A stretch of 64,000 nt of DNA from Psococerastis gibbosa (lineage: Eukaryota; Arthropoda; Insecta; Psocodea; Psocidae): NCBI GenBank assembly GCA_963971405.1, contig OZ020484.1, positions 41,872,770 to 41,936,769 on the forward strand. The letters are read 5' to 3'. Positions 14,101 to 21,538 of this stretch are shown piece after piece. The notes under the pieces were generated by a model. The model made no database searches, was not told the origin of the DNA, and saw only the letters and a program-made list of their open reading frames with translations. How positions within the stretch are numbered: position 1 is the stretch's first letter; every line of letters begins with the position of its first letter. The translations under genes and the position numbers were made by a program.

Positions 14101-17100
14101 TCAAACCGCGGTTCACCTCGGACTCCGACATGCAAAGAGATGTGTTGGTTCCAACCTCCCGCAGGTAGGCCTTCACCTCAATCACCAGCCTTGTCTTCCT
14201 CCTCAGTCCCCGTTTCACCTACGCGGGGCAGACGTAGGCGTTGCATCTCGTTAGTCACCTGGACAAGCGACTGCCTCCTAATGAAGTCAGCCCCTCATAC
14301 AGGCTAAGCCCCCATACCACGGCAAGGTCTCAGTCTCAGCCTGCATCACGCCCCAACCACTACCAAGCAAAAGCAAAGCCATCACATGCAAGCAGCTGAA
14401 ACGTAAGACAAACATAAGCTTCAAGGATGCAAATAATGGGGGATGCCATAGTTAGAATTGATCAATGACCATACAGTAAAATCACAAACAAACTAAAATT
14501 AAAAAAATGGCGTCATGGGATAGGTATGTTAAGTACAAACATTTTAATAGATTTCTATGAAAAGAAAAATTCAAATTTCCGTCAATGTCATTTGCATTCT
14601 GCAATGCGAGGTCGGTGGAAACGCCACCTAAGTCATGAATGTCTGCTACCACGTCACCGTTTTTGTAAACAGCCCTAGCCGGTCGGTGGAATGGGCGCCA
14701 AAAGCCCGAAAGACCAAGGCAAGGTTCAATGGGCCTCGTACAAGTAGGCCTACGTCCGTAAAAAGCCCTTTCAATAATAATAATAAATAATGGCTCCAAA
14801 GCCCTTCAGGATATTATTGTTAATACAGTATTTTTTCACATTTTAAAAAATTAGTTCCGTTTTGGGTAGGTAGTATCTGTTGAATACATTCTTGAATGAC
14901 TCCATTTAAAATGATAAATGATAAAGCGCTTGCTGTAGTATTTTCAAAACCACAATGTTACTTTACAAAATGCGATAACAATTGTGCTAATACTTTTGTC
15001 CTAGGCCACGTGACACGTTAAGTAAGTATGCTAATACTTAGCTGGTTAATAATGGATGTAAGCCGACTTATAGTGGCCCATTGACATTATTGTTATTGTT
15101 TTCGCATGAATTTCGGGCCATTGGCAAACTGGTATAAGTCTTTGACGGCAACCTACATCGGCTACAAGTGATAGTGGACAAACTGAGAAACTTACGATTG
15201 ATGCAATGTAACATGACTTGGGTACGAGTCTATTCAAATCCCCATCTATGTTCAGTACATTTCGTATTTATTATTAAACAGTCCGTTTTGTAGCTCAATA
15301 TAATCCAATCAATTGCAGGAACCTGGCCTGACAGGCTTGAAAAACATCGGAAACACTTGCTATATGAACTCCATCCTGCAGTGCATTAGCAACAACGTAG
15401 AAATTGCCAAATATTTTTGTGAACAACACCACCTCAGGGATCTGAACCGCAGTCACCGGACAAGGGGGGAGGTGGCTGAGGAAGTGGCAGCGCTTGTTCA
15501 GGCCCTCTGGTCTGGCCAGTTCCGCTCCGTCGCCTGTAAAGATTTTAAGGTACCTAAAATACTTTTTATGTGGTCCACTATAGTGTTTGTTTGAATTAGT
15601 CCAGTGATTGCACTAGATGCCACGGAAAAGCAAATACTCTTACTCTCAACTTAGGAAGGCCCGGAACCGCCTGATTTCAATGCCCTCCGAAGCACTGCCA
15701 GAAGATATATCAAGTGTGGGAGTCGAGCCAACAACCTCTCGAGTGAAACCGAAATTAGAGGATGGAAAAATACTGGACTTGGCGGGATTCGAACCCACGA
15801 TCTACGCCTAATCGGGGCGTCGCGTAACCGCTTGACCGCAAGCCCCGACAAGTGCTGTCCCTCTAAATCCTCTACTTATATGCTCTCATTGCCAAGATTC
15901 GTATTGCTAGACAGGTTAGCACAGCTACACAACTCTAACCGAACAGGTCTGTGAGCTTACTTTGTGCCATAAAGGGATTCGAAGTCCAGTTTTTTCTATA
16001 GCCTCTAATTTCGGCCCATCTGCCCGGATCGGCTTCATCATCTGAGGCTTTGTAATTATATTGCAATATTTATTGTCTCTTTTTCTAATTAATTTTTTTG
16101 TTTTGTTTAGTCTACGGTAGGATCATTCAAGTCTGAGTATAGAACTTACGACCAGCAAGATTCTCATGAATTTCTAACATTCCTGATGGATTGGCTTCAT
16201 AACGATTTGAAAGTAAGTATGGTATTCAAACAAATAAGTAAATAATGATTTTTTGTTCTGTAACAAAGCCAACCTAGCGGGCTATATAAAGCAGTCACTT
16301 ACACTCAACTAGGTAGGCCCGGGACCGCCTGCTTTTCATGCCCTCCTAATCATGGCCAGTAAATACAGGATGTGCGGGACTCGAACCAACTACCTTTCGG
16401 GTGAAAGTCGGAGTCCGTACCACTACTCTATATGTCCTGACATTTAGATTATCACTTCTCGTGTAATCCAGTGCTTTTGGTGCCCTGCTACCGTAAACAC
16501 TCAGAGAAGGCCAATCGGTGTTAGTGACGGTTGTTCAGTTGTGTGCCGTGGATAATTTATGGAAAATGGTATGCTATGGTATTTAATGTGTATCTCATAT
16601 GCAGAGGGGCATTTTTTTTATCTACTTGATCTTGTGTGGTGGACTATGAAAACGAATAGTGAAGTCCCTGGTTTGGAGCATTGCTCTGTGCGGGTGTGAA
16701 ACGTGGGGTATAGGTGAGAAACAACTAAAGAAACTCGGAGCCCATGTTACAAATGAGGACTTTCTAACCAGAGTAAGCGAAAAAAACTCAGGTTGCATCG
16801 ATAAGTTAAAGAAGAGCTCACTGGATTGGACATTTGCTTCGACACGAGAACTTTGTAAGCTGCATCATAGAGGGAACAATAGAAGGCGTCAACTGACGTG
16901 GGTGCCCGAGATAAAAGTATCTATAGCAAGTTTTGGAAGATGTAGGGGCCAATATATACCTGGAGCTGAAGAGGGCGTGCCTGGATCGAGGGGAGTGGAG
17001 GCATCGAAGCCATATGTTGCTGCCAACCAGCCGTCCTGCTGTAACTTGAAGAAGAAGACTCGAACTTCAGTGATAGCTTTACGATCAACATTTCCTGGGA

Positions 17101-20100
17101 AACATGATTTTGTTCACAACACTGATAGTGGTACACTCCGGTGGAGGCTGAAAGATTAATTTTTTAATTTTTCAGATTTCGTGGCCCATCAGCTCGACAA
17201 CAGAGCAGTCAGAGCTGGAAAAAGTGTGGTCTAGTTATAAATCAAAGAACTATTCCCTGATTTGGCGGCTATTCTACGGGCTGCAGAAGTCCACTGTTTC
17301 TTGTTGCCATTGTGCGGAGCAGTCGACAACTTATGAGCCTTTTTCTAACCTTTCCCTAGGAATTCCCGATTACAATGCAGTCACCCTTCAGGTAATAACA
17401 ATGAAATTCTCCGAAAATAGCTAATCAATTAAAAATGGGACGCTGCGGGACTCGAACCCAAGGTCATGTCTTACCAAGGCATCGTGCTACCACTTCACCA
17501 GGTGCCCACCTTGTTCAGGTTTGACTGAACCCTCTATCGACAAGACAGGTTAGCACAGCTACACAACTATCTAACTGAACCGATCTGCAAGCTACCTATC
17601 GTTATCAATTTAATATTAAAAATTATTTTTAATTCTGATTTTAATTTAAACATTTATCAATAATATAGATAGTAAATTGGATTGTGTTTTAATCTCACGG
17701 TGCATCGAGTACGCCGCTATCCGTCTTACTTTCACGCATCCAATGTAATGATGAAAAATTCTTCTAAGAGTGCCTTATTGAAAATTAAAGATAGCTATAA
17801 TATATATTGTATATTGCAGCACTTGCAACGTTGCAGTCTAATTTCGAAAGTAAAATTTTTTAATGGTTAAACTTATTACCTACCGAGAATTATGGAGTGT
17901 TTATGTTTTCAGGATTGCCTTAGTCTATATTTGAAAGAAGAGGTTATTTCCGGATGGCGGTGTCCTAAGTGCAAGGTTGAGCGCCGAGCGGCCAAGAAAA
18001 CAGAACTCTGCAAACTTCCCTCAATTCTAGTCATTCATCTTAAGCGGTATGTTGGATCACTAACTTGCATGTTGCTCGAAAACAGGATGTAGTCGCATGA
18101 ATAACCAACACTGGTTTTGTTTCGTTAACGTCCCCGTTAAATGGTACCAAAATAGTGAGAAAAAAAAATTGAATTTTAAAGGTTAATATCAAAAGATTAT
18201 TTATTATAAGTAGTAGTAGATAGAAGTTGTTCCCCTACATTTTGTATTTTTATAGTTTTTATTTTATTTTGATAGTATGTGGTCTTTATTAAAACCGGTT
18301 TTGTAAATTGGTTTGCATATAAGGCGGCTATTCCACCGACTAATTTGCTTCACTAATCGTGGTAGCAGACATCATTAATAAGTCTCTACCTTATTATAAC
18401 TTAATTTATAATAGATAAGTTAAGTATCTACATAATTGTCTCCTTAAAACAAAACAAACAAAAAATCTCAAAACACAAGTGAATTAGTGAAGCAAATTGG
18501 CCGGTGGAATAGCCGCCTTAAAATACATTAACTGTGGCCAATCGGTTTTAATGACTGTCATTTCTTTCTACTAATGTCTCAGCGATAGATCTTTATCTAT
18601 ATTTCCTGTGAACTTTGACTAATGTGCGTAAAACGGATATTGCAGACCATATGGGAATGCTCAGCACTGTATTATTAGCCATTATTCCAATATGATGGCT
18701 CAAATGTTGCTCAAACTACTATTGAATAAATAAAATGTTAATTAGAACTGTTTTTTTTATTTTATATATTTTAGGTTCAGTTACCTTGATATTCACTCTA
18801 AGAAGAAGACTACATTTGTGGACTTCCCCCTGGAGAGTTTGGACGTGTCTTGTATTGGGAAGGGCAGCTATCAGTCGTACAATCTGTACGCCGTGTCCAA
18901 CCATTATGGTACAATGCAAGGGGGTCATTATACTGCATACTGCAAAAGCTGTCAAGCTAAAAAGTGAGTCATTTACTCTTATCTGCGTCAATAGAACCTG
19001 CAAAAAGAAAAGCACATGCTAAGACATTGGCCGCTCAGCCTAAGGCGGATATTCCATCTGTCAATAATTCGTCATTTGTGCATCAATAATAAGTCTCTAC
19101 CATATTATAACTTAATTTATAATAAATAAGTTAAGTATCTACATAATAGTCTCCTTGAAACAAACATCCAATCAATTTTTGATGCGCAAATGACGGATTA
19201 TTGACAGATAGAATAGCCGCCTAAGCGTGACTTGCCGTGTTAATTTTAAAATTTTAGAACGTGGTTAAGAATGTAAAGAAGGTAAAGTAAAGTAATTTTT
19301 ATTTCCTTTCAAATATAGATTAACAATTATTTTATAAGTGTAATAGCAGTATTTGTAGTTTTAAAAAGTATCTCCATCGCTTAATACCCACTCCCATATA
19401 GGTTAAACATGGGAAAAATACACTACATTGTTGCGACAATCTTCTATGCCTCAACCTTTTACAAAGATTTCATCTACATATTTTTCTCCCTTTCATTGAC
19501 TTTGCTATGTGCAATTCAGCCACATCAATGATCTTTAGTAGTGAAGCCAATTAAATTAGTAGTGAAGCCAATCAAATAAATAAAATAAATAAATATATTG
19601 TGTTTCTTCAATATTACATATACAGTGAGAATATAATGAAGTAGGGGTGGCCCAAAGACAACTGGCCACCTCCTCACGTGCCCCACTATCCTCTCCTTTC
19701 ACAAAGGCAAATTTCACATGAAATATCGACAGTAAAACTAACATTGAGTCATTAATGGAAGAAGTGTTCCTCTACAATTTGATACAGATATGCAGCATAT
19801 CTTTTTCTTCTCTAGTCGCAATCTATCGACTGTATTGCAGCAAATCGTTCCATCTTTTTATCCATTCTTCTCTGTCCCGGTCCGTTCTCTTGAGTTTCAA
19901 GTAGGATCCGCATCTAATATCTTGCTTGAAGTTTTCTCGTGCGCCTACCTTGGTGTCAGCACCTGGCAATTTGTGCACTCAATGGTGCCTTCTATTATGG
20001 TCTGGCCGTCACTAACTCCGATTGTCCACCGTAACACCCAATCAACACGACATACTATTAGTTTTTTATGAAAATCAATTAACATAGCTATGGCCAATAG

Positions 20101-21315
20101 GTGTTAATGACAGCCACAATCTGTACATCAAAATGTAAAGGAACACCTCTTTTTTCAACTATAATGTCTTGTCTCAGTGATAGTACTACCGTCAACATTT
20201 CCTGCAAAAAAAAAAAATTGTTAGTATATAATTTGACTCCTACAACGTTTTCTCTCTCCGCTAACCTCAAAGTCTTGGGGTTGATTGAACAAGGCAGGAC
20301 ATACCAGGGCTGTTGCTGACGACTACATGTTGGAACAGCTCTAAAACGTTTTGTAGTAGCAGTAGTATTGTAGTTAATAAGTTAATACACCTTCATTATT
20401 AATATTATTTAGTAATAATCGGCAAAAATAGACTCGTCCCCATACGTGGTTAAGTCTAGCTACGACTTATTGGTAAAATTTAATGGCAATAGTGTAATAT
20501 TATTTAAGAAAGGGTTAGTTGGACTTATATTGTATGTTTTTTTTAGCAGTCATTAGAGGCTGAAGCTCTCAATCATCGAACAAGTAGAGAGTCTTGAGAT
20601 GGTAGTAGCGCCCCCGCCTTCCTCCGGCCTAATTGTTCGATGACTGTGAGGCCCGGTAATTACTACAAACACAATAGGCAGTGTAAGTCCTAGTAACCCT
20701 TGGTGAAAGAACCGGTCCGAGTTTACTCGTACATGCTTTCCAATTTATCAATTAGTAGTTTGAGATAATTCCATCATAAATCATTCCCTATGGTTAAATT
20801 TCGGACCCCTCGAGGGGGGGTCGGACCCCCCTCTGGCTACGGCCCCTATCCCGAAGCACTGAATTAATCGGTGGCATTTCATATTAAAAGACGGGCAGAC
20901 CAATACATTACCACACAGTATTAATGCCACGGCATTTTAAATAATTACGTCAAAAAATAATTTTTTACACAAAACCAAATGCCTGAGCTTGCCCATTGGA
21001 AATTTTAGTCAGTGTTTGTTGACATCAAGGATTGGACCAGTTTGCCAATGGCTAGAAATTCATTCTGAAACAATAGCAATAATGTTCGAAAACCGATGGG
21101 GTCGTTGGCAGGGCAAGGGTTCAATGGGCCTACTTCCATAATAAGCCCGTCAACATAATATTCTAAGCAAAAATAACAGTTAGATTGTTTTGCTTGGCAG
21201 ATGGTACAAGTTTGATGACCACGAGGTGGTGCCTATTTCCTCGAGCGACGTCAGAACTGCCGCAGCATACATTTTGTTCTACAGCAGCACCAAAATTACC
21301 CATGGCCACAGCTGA
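2143..21315 (+). CDS. USP8: USP8/UBPY-type ubiquitin-specific protease, C-terminal ten exons
   Basis: Cysteine protease that removes ubiquitin from endosomal cargo and ESCRT components. Exons: 2143-2409, 3911-4085, 4655-4965, 5378-5485, 15319-15549, 16111-16212, 17176-17391, 17913-18046, 18775-18962, 21201-21315 (stop TGA 21313-21315), about 615 residues. In order they encode the end of a rhodanese-like domain (GYSTFAEFYPWLL), a charged coiled coil, a linker (RDFNPVFGDV, comparable to human NPVFGG) and the USP catalytic domain: Cys box GNTCYMNS (Cys codon 15358-15360), QQDSHEF, zinc ribbon pairs CCHC and CPKC, ILVIHLKR, and His box GGHYTAY (His codon 18926-18928) followed by WYKFDDHEV. All junctions agree in phase except 18962/21201, which is off by one base. 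N-terminal exons lie outside the window. The 9.8-kb intron carries most of the transposons. Confidence 0.93.
2572..2772 (-). mobile_element. tRNA-derived SINE, family A
   Basis: Read on the minus strand, the head (about 2772-2697) has an A-box-like GTAGTGGTACGGACTC and a B-box-like GGTTCGAGTTC, followed by a body shared with 16250-16442 (GCGGTCCCGGGC, CTAGTTGAGTGTAAG) and an A-rich end. Two copies with the same order of parts support a SINE rather than a tRNA gene. Confidence 0.7.
2773..3442. other. USP8 intron, no feature seen
   Basis: Apart from short AT-rich runs I find no repeat partner elsewhere in the window and no exon-like reading frame. Confidence 0.4.
3443..3469. repeat. (CT)n microsatellite
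   Basis: About thirteen uninterrupted CT dinucleotides within a USP8 intron. Confidence 0.9.
3560..3640. mobile_element. Solitary left end of a GGGACATTCGC-type element
   Basis: CTAGAGTT followed by TATAGGGTAGATGGGACATT and CGCTCCCGC matches the terminal repeats of the elements at 45398 and 21807. No inverted partner is visible downstream, so it is a truncated copy. Confidence 0.5.
3804..3876. mobile_element. Half of a GGCG-palindrome element
   Basis: Contains the core (TTAAATGTCTGCTAAAAC), the arm (ACCACATTTATCATTGACCA) and the terminus (TGTGGAAACCCCGCC). The arm and end are nearly identical to the right half of the copy at 38956-39238. The left half is missing. It lies 35 bp before the USP8 exon at 3911. 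Confidence 0.65.
5486..5954. other. USP8 intron start, nothing recognised
   Basis: This is the opening of the 9.8-kb intron. There is no exon, no tRNA-like motif and no repeat that I can pair with another place in the window. Confidence 0.4.
5955..7118. mobile_element. PIF/Harbinger-derived palindrome with two transposase fragments
   Basis: Terminal inverted repeats AAGGCCCCCATTCACGGG (left) and, inverted, AGCCCACCATTCACAGG (right) are flanked by TTA at 5952-5954 and 7119-7121, the three-base target typical of PIF/Harbinger. Both arms carry the same coding fragment, plus at about 6222-6500 and minus at about 6600-6810. The left arm reads FHTKDWSYYLRMSEETFLE and later TSHERLTATLRFLATGRT and LGKIIPETCKAI, which is the N-terminal region of Harbinger transposases. 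The left frame has stop codons and the DDE catalytic half is absent, so the element is non-autonomous and built by inverted duplication. Confidence 0.8.
7147..7922. mobile_element. CATTGGCGTAAAT-ended element with tandem internal units
   Basis: CATTGGCGTAAAT at 7147 is mirrored by ATTTACGCCAATG ending at 7630. A second right-end-like sequence (ATTTACGCAAATG) ends at 7922. The inner unit of about 285 bp (G-run, TCTCCCCCGG, GTCAATATGTTGATTTTT, CGTCTTTGTCACCAG) is present at about 7347-7630 and 7634-7922, with a partial earlier unit at 7180-7346. The ends resemble hAT termini, but I see no 8-bp target duplication. The long G runs may be assembly-sensitive. Confidence 0.6.
7923..8823. other. USP8 intron, nothing recognised
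   Basis: This is single-copy-looking sequence within the window. One open frame at 8513-8734 has no recognisable protein features. No exon of USP8 is expected here, because the flanking exons join directly in phase. Confidence 0.4.
9057..12731 (-). CDS. LINE ORF2: endonuclease, reverse transcriptase, RNase H
   Basis: 1224 residues. The N-terminal APE-type endonuclease has QANLQ, LIQEPW, ASAYLPYDSP, LGTDGNAHHTIWG and LADHQHI. The reverse transcriptase (roughly residues 440-760) has KAPGPDGI, IPKPGK, SYRPICL, AYRPGRSS, AFLDIEAAF and the catalytic YADDLAIVI. RNase H (roughly 930-1080) has WYTDGSK, FQAEVGAI, IYTDSQAAI and GNERADELARKGA, so its acidic residues are intact. It ends with a Cys-His motif (CRLCEVEEETAEHILFEC). 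It overlaps ORF1 by 62 bp in another frame. The RT motif usually read as PQGG-x-LSP is AQGGGGVISP here, lengthened by a homopolymer G run (10768-10781 on the plus strand). The start is the ATG giving MESFVSG; a later in-frame ATG (MEGKIKI) is an alternative. Confidence 0.93.
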   Translation of the reverse strand: MESFVSGSSIRSSLEMEGKIKIIQANLQHKKTASANLARMLRAGQYDVALIQEPWVVQGKVSGLAESNGKLLYDTTNKRPRAGIIVSKKLNFLLLQEFCSRDLICVRLVVKIQGGPKEILLASAYLPYDSPTLPPTEEVEKLIGEVNKNGEHLILGTDGNAHHTIWGSTNCNDRGESLFDHILQADLNILNKGNRPTFITKTRREVLDITVCTQHTSRYISGWQVLLEPSLADHQHIAFTLEEPDVERQVFRNPRKTDWSGYREDLRNAVRDINCQTRGTVELDEAVELIEQTILSSYNRNCPVIEKNIKKSTKWWNNELAKMKTEVRKLFKTSAKVGKWEAYHSRLTEYNKAIRKAKRKTWRSFCEKVENTAETARLHKILKSTHTNPVGTLENSDGKFTRTGEETLEKLLGCHFPGSVKCDNSSTSEDNKARRADWNCAKRLIKPGQVGWSISTFEPCKAPGPDGIFPLLLQEGKEILTPALTTIYQASVALGHVPKSWAMAKVVFIPKPGKANYAQARSYRPICLSSFLLKALEKILDKHIREKIRTNAGLHSSQYAYRPGRSSETALHQLVSRLEESLDNGEIALAAFLDIEAAFSNAGHDSMVRALERVGVNATVCRWIRSMLSNRKILASLSDEKVMVRATRGTAQGGGGVISPLLWNLVVDKIITRLNEVGVYAQGYADDLAIVIRGKSMTVITELMQMAFSEVEKWCKAENLSINPSKISMVPFTRKKNLDGGKLPKLFNQVVKLGTEVKYLGVNLDKGLTWNPHITKTINRAKQLIYVCRRAIGTTWGIRPKMAMWIYTMVIRPVITYGSVVWWTKTTQVTVTTKLNGLQRLACLCITGAMSTSPGDVLNTLLNLPTLGVFIEAQARMGAYRLELEGCWRSKRSGHSNITKSISEDTLLMPSDRMTPLLSFSKPFNTRIPARKEWNAEEHQTGDNDLVWYTDGSKMENGAGGGVYGETVDKSIVLSLGKYATVFQAEVGAIIKCLEECMEMESKGKTIIIYTDSQAAIKAVEAIKITSKMVWHCINLLIKVCRENSVSLIWVPAHSNFDGNERADELARKGAETPFIGAEPKYGMAYCQARTSVQKWVQRKTAEEWKKVPESRFAKKVIPGPSKKLTDQLLSLSREQARRVVGTLTGHGHFNKHMHRVGVKNDSRCRLCEVEEETAEHILFECEALGKTRYQTLGHPRSEEETIRSNPITKTLEFIKKTGVIRWA
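12670..13824 (-). CDS. LINE ORF1, nucleic-acid-binding Gag-like protein
   Basis: 384 residues. In LINEs of this type ORF1 binds element RNA to form the particle used in retrotransposition. The first half is low-complexity and charged, with a basic stretch (KRQRSEG, VKRRKN). The C-terminal half is folded-looking (KAWLEQVV, ITRLAMPYSKMRMVDVLK, ATVVLSLSETEMNELR) and recalls the DUF4780-type region of insect LINE ORF1 proteins, which I judge from memory only. I see no CCHC zinc knuckles, although many relatives have them. The stop lies inside the start of ORF2. Confidence 0.85.
   Translation of the reverse strand: MDQTKEPICFRDAPMEQGPSNRVEDVEASLEQASSSLSYSFPQVMLTEGAPEALTEQAGISTQADMAEGGTTLEGNKEIEEDLSKAASGLRLKGKPRRDSSWHKANFERRKQAKIAAGTWTSGKPKKAAGAEKVATSVAGPTAKAEPMETPLKRQRSEGSTPSSGTKAQVKRRKNIDDVRPGNPGLSKVGGLFSEKLTTVKMAVTFAEFPDRRLTGDESEELIMLLTAKLQLMSNGLMPCFSEQYRVDGGALVLYCANKETKAWLEQVVSESSPWNGNSLQVGEANKVLNRTRAITRLAMPYSKMRMVDVLKQLHAHNPKVQCKEWRVVNHQLEDDGKTATVVLSLSETEMNELRGHNLRLSLGLGVICFRVVDKKQPGDGRKD
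14703..14790. repeat. Repeat family F copy
   Basis: CAAGGTTCAATGGGCCT with the following TAGGCCTAC and AAAGCCC matches 21095-21165 (CAAGGGTTCAATGGGCCTAC). It is a short dispersed repeat of unknown type, immediately outside the GGCG palindrome. Confidence 0.4.
15060..15240. repeat. Repeat family D copy
   Basis: GGCAACCTACATCGGCTACA, GTGATAGTGGACAAACTGAG and the flanking GCCATTGGCAAACT match 50320-50470 in the same order. Weaker traces occur near 21010-21060. There is no coding sign in either copy. Confidence 0.5.
15617..15757 (-). mobile_element. Truncated family A SINE
   Basis: The body (TCTCAACTTAGGAAGGCCCG, CCGCCTGATTTCAATGCCCT, GGAGTCGAGCCAACAACCT) matches the SINEs at 2572 and 16250, but the tRNA-like head is cut off. 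It is joined directly to the tRNA-like unit at 15776. Confidence 0.55.
15776..15965 (-). mobile_element. tRNA-like SINE, family B, with upstream shared module
   Basis: On the minus strand, 15848-15776 folds into D, anticodon and T arms: GCG/CGC, ACGCC/GGCGT around CCGATTA, and GTGGG/CCCGC around TTCGAAT. A T5 run follows as in a Pol III terminator. The acceptor stem does not pair, so this is not a working tRNA gene. Upstream on the same strand (15960-15905) is a module that is nearly repeated at 17600-17545. Confidence 0.6.
16250..16442 (-). mobile_element. tRNA-derived SINE, family A
   Basis: This has the same order of parts as 2572-2772: tRNA-like head on the minus strand (GTAGTGGTACGGACTC, then GGTTCGAGTCC), body, and A-rich end. 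It starts 38 bp after the USP8 donor at 16213. The B box is a better match than in the 2572 copy. Confidence 0.7.
16625..17060 (+). mobile_element. 3' fragment of an RTE-like LINE
   Basis: The frame at 16659-17060 reads KSLVWSIALCGCETWGIGEK, later NNRRRQLTWVPE and VAANQPSCC, then an AAGAAGAAG tail. This order (Y/C-GCETW, a basic patch, then AANQPSCC and a simple tail) is the C-terminal end of RTE-type LINE ORFs. It is 5'-truncated and lacks the reverse-transcriptase core; the middle part is poorly conserved. It lies in the USP8 intron between 16212 and 17176. Confidence 0.6.
17432..17600 (-). mobile_element. tRNA-like SINE, family B (Thr-like head)
   Basis: On the minus strand, 17507-17432 has D stem GTG/CAC, an anticodon loop TTGGTAA (GGT), T arm with TTCGAGT, and five of seven acceptor pairs, followed by ATTTTT. 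Imperfect stems argue against a functional tRNA-Thr. The upstream module 17600-17545 matches that of the 15776-15965 unit although the tRNA-like parts differ. Confidence 0.6.
18323..18517. mobile_element. GGCG-palindrome element
   Basis: The ends GGCGGCTATTCCACCGAC and GGCCGGTGGAATAGCCGCC enclose an arm specific to this copy (TAATTTGCTTCACTAAT and its mirror ATTAGTGAAGCAAATTGG), then CGTGGTAGCAGACATC and the AT-rich centre TAACTTAATTTATAATAGAT. Flanks are TAA and TTA. It lies in the intron before the USP8 exon at 18775. Confidence 0.85.
19044..19221. mobile_element. GGCG-palindrome element with TAA target duplication
   Basis: GGCGGATATTCCATCTGTC and its mirror are flanked by TAA at 19041-19043 and 19222-19224. 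The arm is AATAATTCGTCATTTGTGC with its mirror GCGCAAATGACGGATTATTG. The centre shares AAGTCTCTACCATATTATAA with the 18323 copy. It lies in the intron after the USP8 exon 18775-18962, so that exon is bracketed by two family members. Confidence 0.85.
19560..19745 (-). repeat. Possible retroelement 3' end with (TAAA)n tail
   Basis: Read on the minus strand, a GC-richer stretch (GGGGCACGTGAGGAGGTGGC) ends in ATTTATTTATTTTATTTATT, the layout of a LINE or SINE 3' end with a simple-repeat tail. There is no second copy in the window and no coding support. Confidence 0.3.
20390..20640. repeat. Low-copy repeat shared with 24240-24350
   Basis: GGTAAAATTTAATGGCAATA, ATAATATTATTTAAGAAA and AGTTGGACTTATATTG recur in the same order at 24249-24320. 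This copy also has a short inverted pair (ATCATCGAACAA at 20572 and TTGTTCGATGACT at 20631). Confidence 0.4.
21095..21165. repeat. Repeat family F copy
   Basis: GCAAGGGTTCAATGGGCCTA and AAGCCCGTCAA match 14703-14790. It lies just before the last USP8 exon. Confidence 0.4.
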
Positions 21316-21538
21316 AACCTGTCTTCAATGGACGATATGGTTAGTAATAAGTGTTGTTCGCCGATTCATGGTCTTGGGCTGCTGGCGAAGATGTGGATCG
21401 TTCAGTCACAGTAACTATATGAGATTTCACTTCACACAATCTCTGCGTCCAGGGGGCACGGCGAGGACGCGATCTACTTCACCCCTTCACCAGAATAGTA
21501 ATAAGTCGAGCCGGACAGTCGGGAAAGTATAGTGAAAA

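Larger units (their letters stand above)
8961..14442 (-). mobile_element. Full-length non-LTR retrotransposon (R1/LOA/I-type LINE)
   Basis: The element lies on the minus strand with a poly(A) tail (poly-T 8961-8982), a 74-bp 3' UTR, two overlapping ORFs and a GC-rich leader of about 620 bp. It is bounded by a 9-bp target duplication ATGCCATAG (8952-8960 and 14443-14451). Both ORFs are open along their whole length and all expected catalytic motifs are present, so the insertion is young and potentially competent. A C-terminal RNase H together with an APE endonuclease fits the I/LOA/R1 group. I cannot assign the clade more finely by eye. Confidence 0.93.
8824..14699. mobile_element. GGCG-palindrome element split by a LINE
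   Basis: The left part 8824-8960 and right part 14452-14699 are mirror images: GGCGCCCATTCCACCGAC, then GGCTAGGGCT.TTTACAAAAAC, then GTGACGTGGTAGCAGAC on both sides. Further inward a second terminus-like motif occurs in both arms (GGCGGGGTTTCCACCGACCT at 8898 and its mirror near 14610), so it looks like one family member nested concentrically in another. Without the LINE the element is about 385 bp. Flanks are TAA (8821-8823) and AAA (14700-14702). Confidence 0.8.

Noticed and set aside
15776-15848. tRNA gene (Ile-like)
   Set aside because: D, anticodon and T arms fold but the acceptor stem does not pair and base 33 is C; more consistent with a SINE head.
17432-17507. tRNA-Thr gene
   Set aside because: Two acceptor mismatches plus mismatches in the anticodon and T stems, and a shared SINE-like module upstream.
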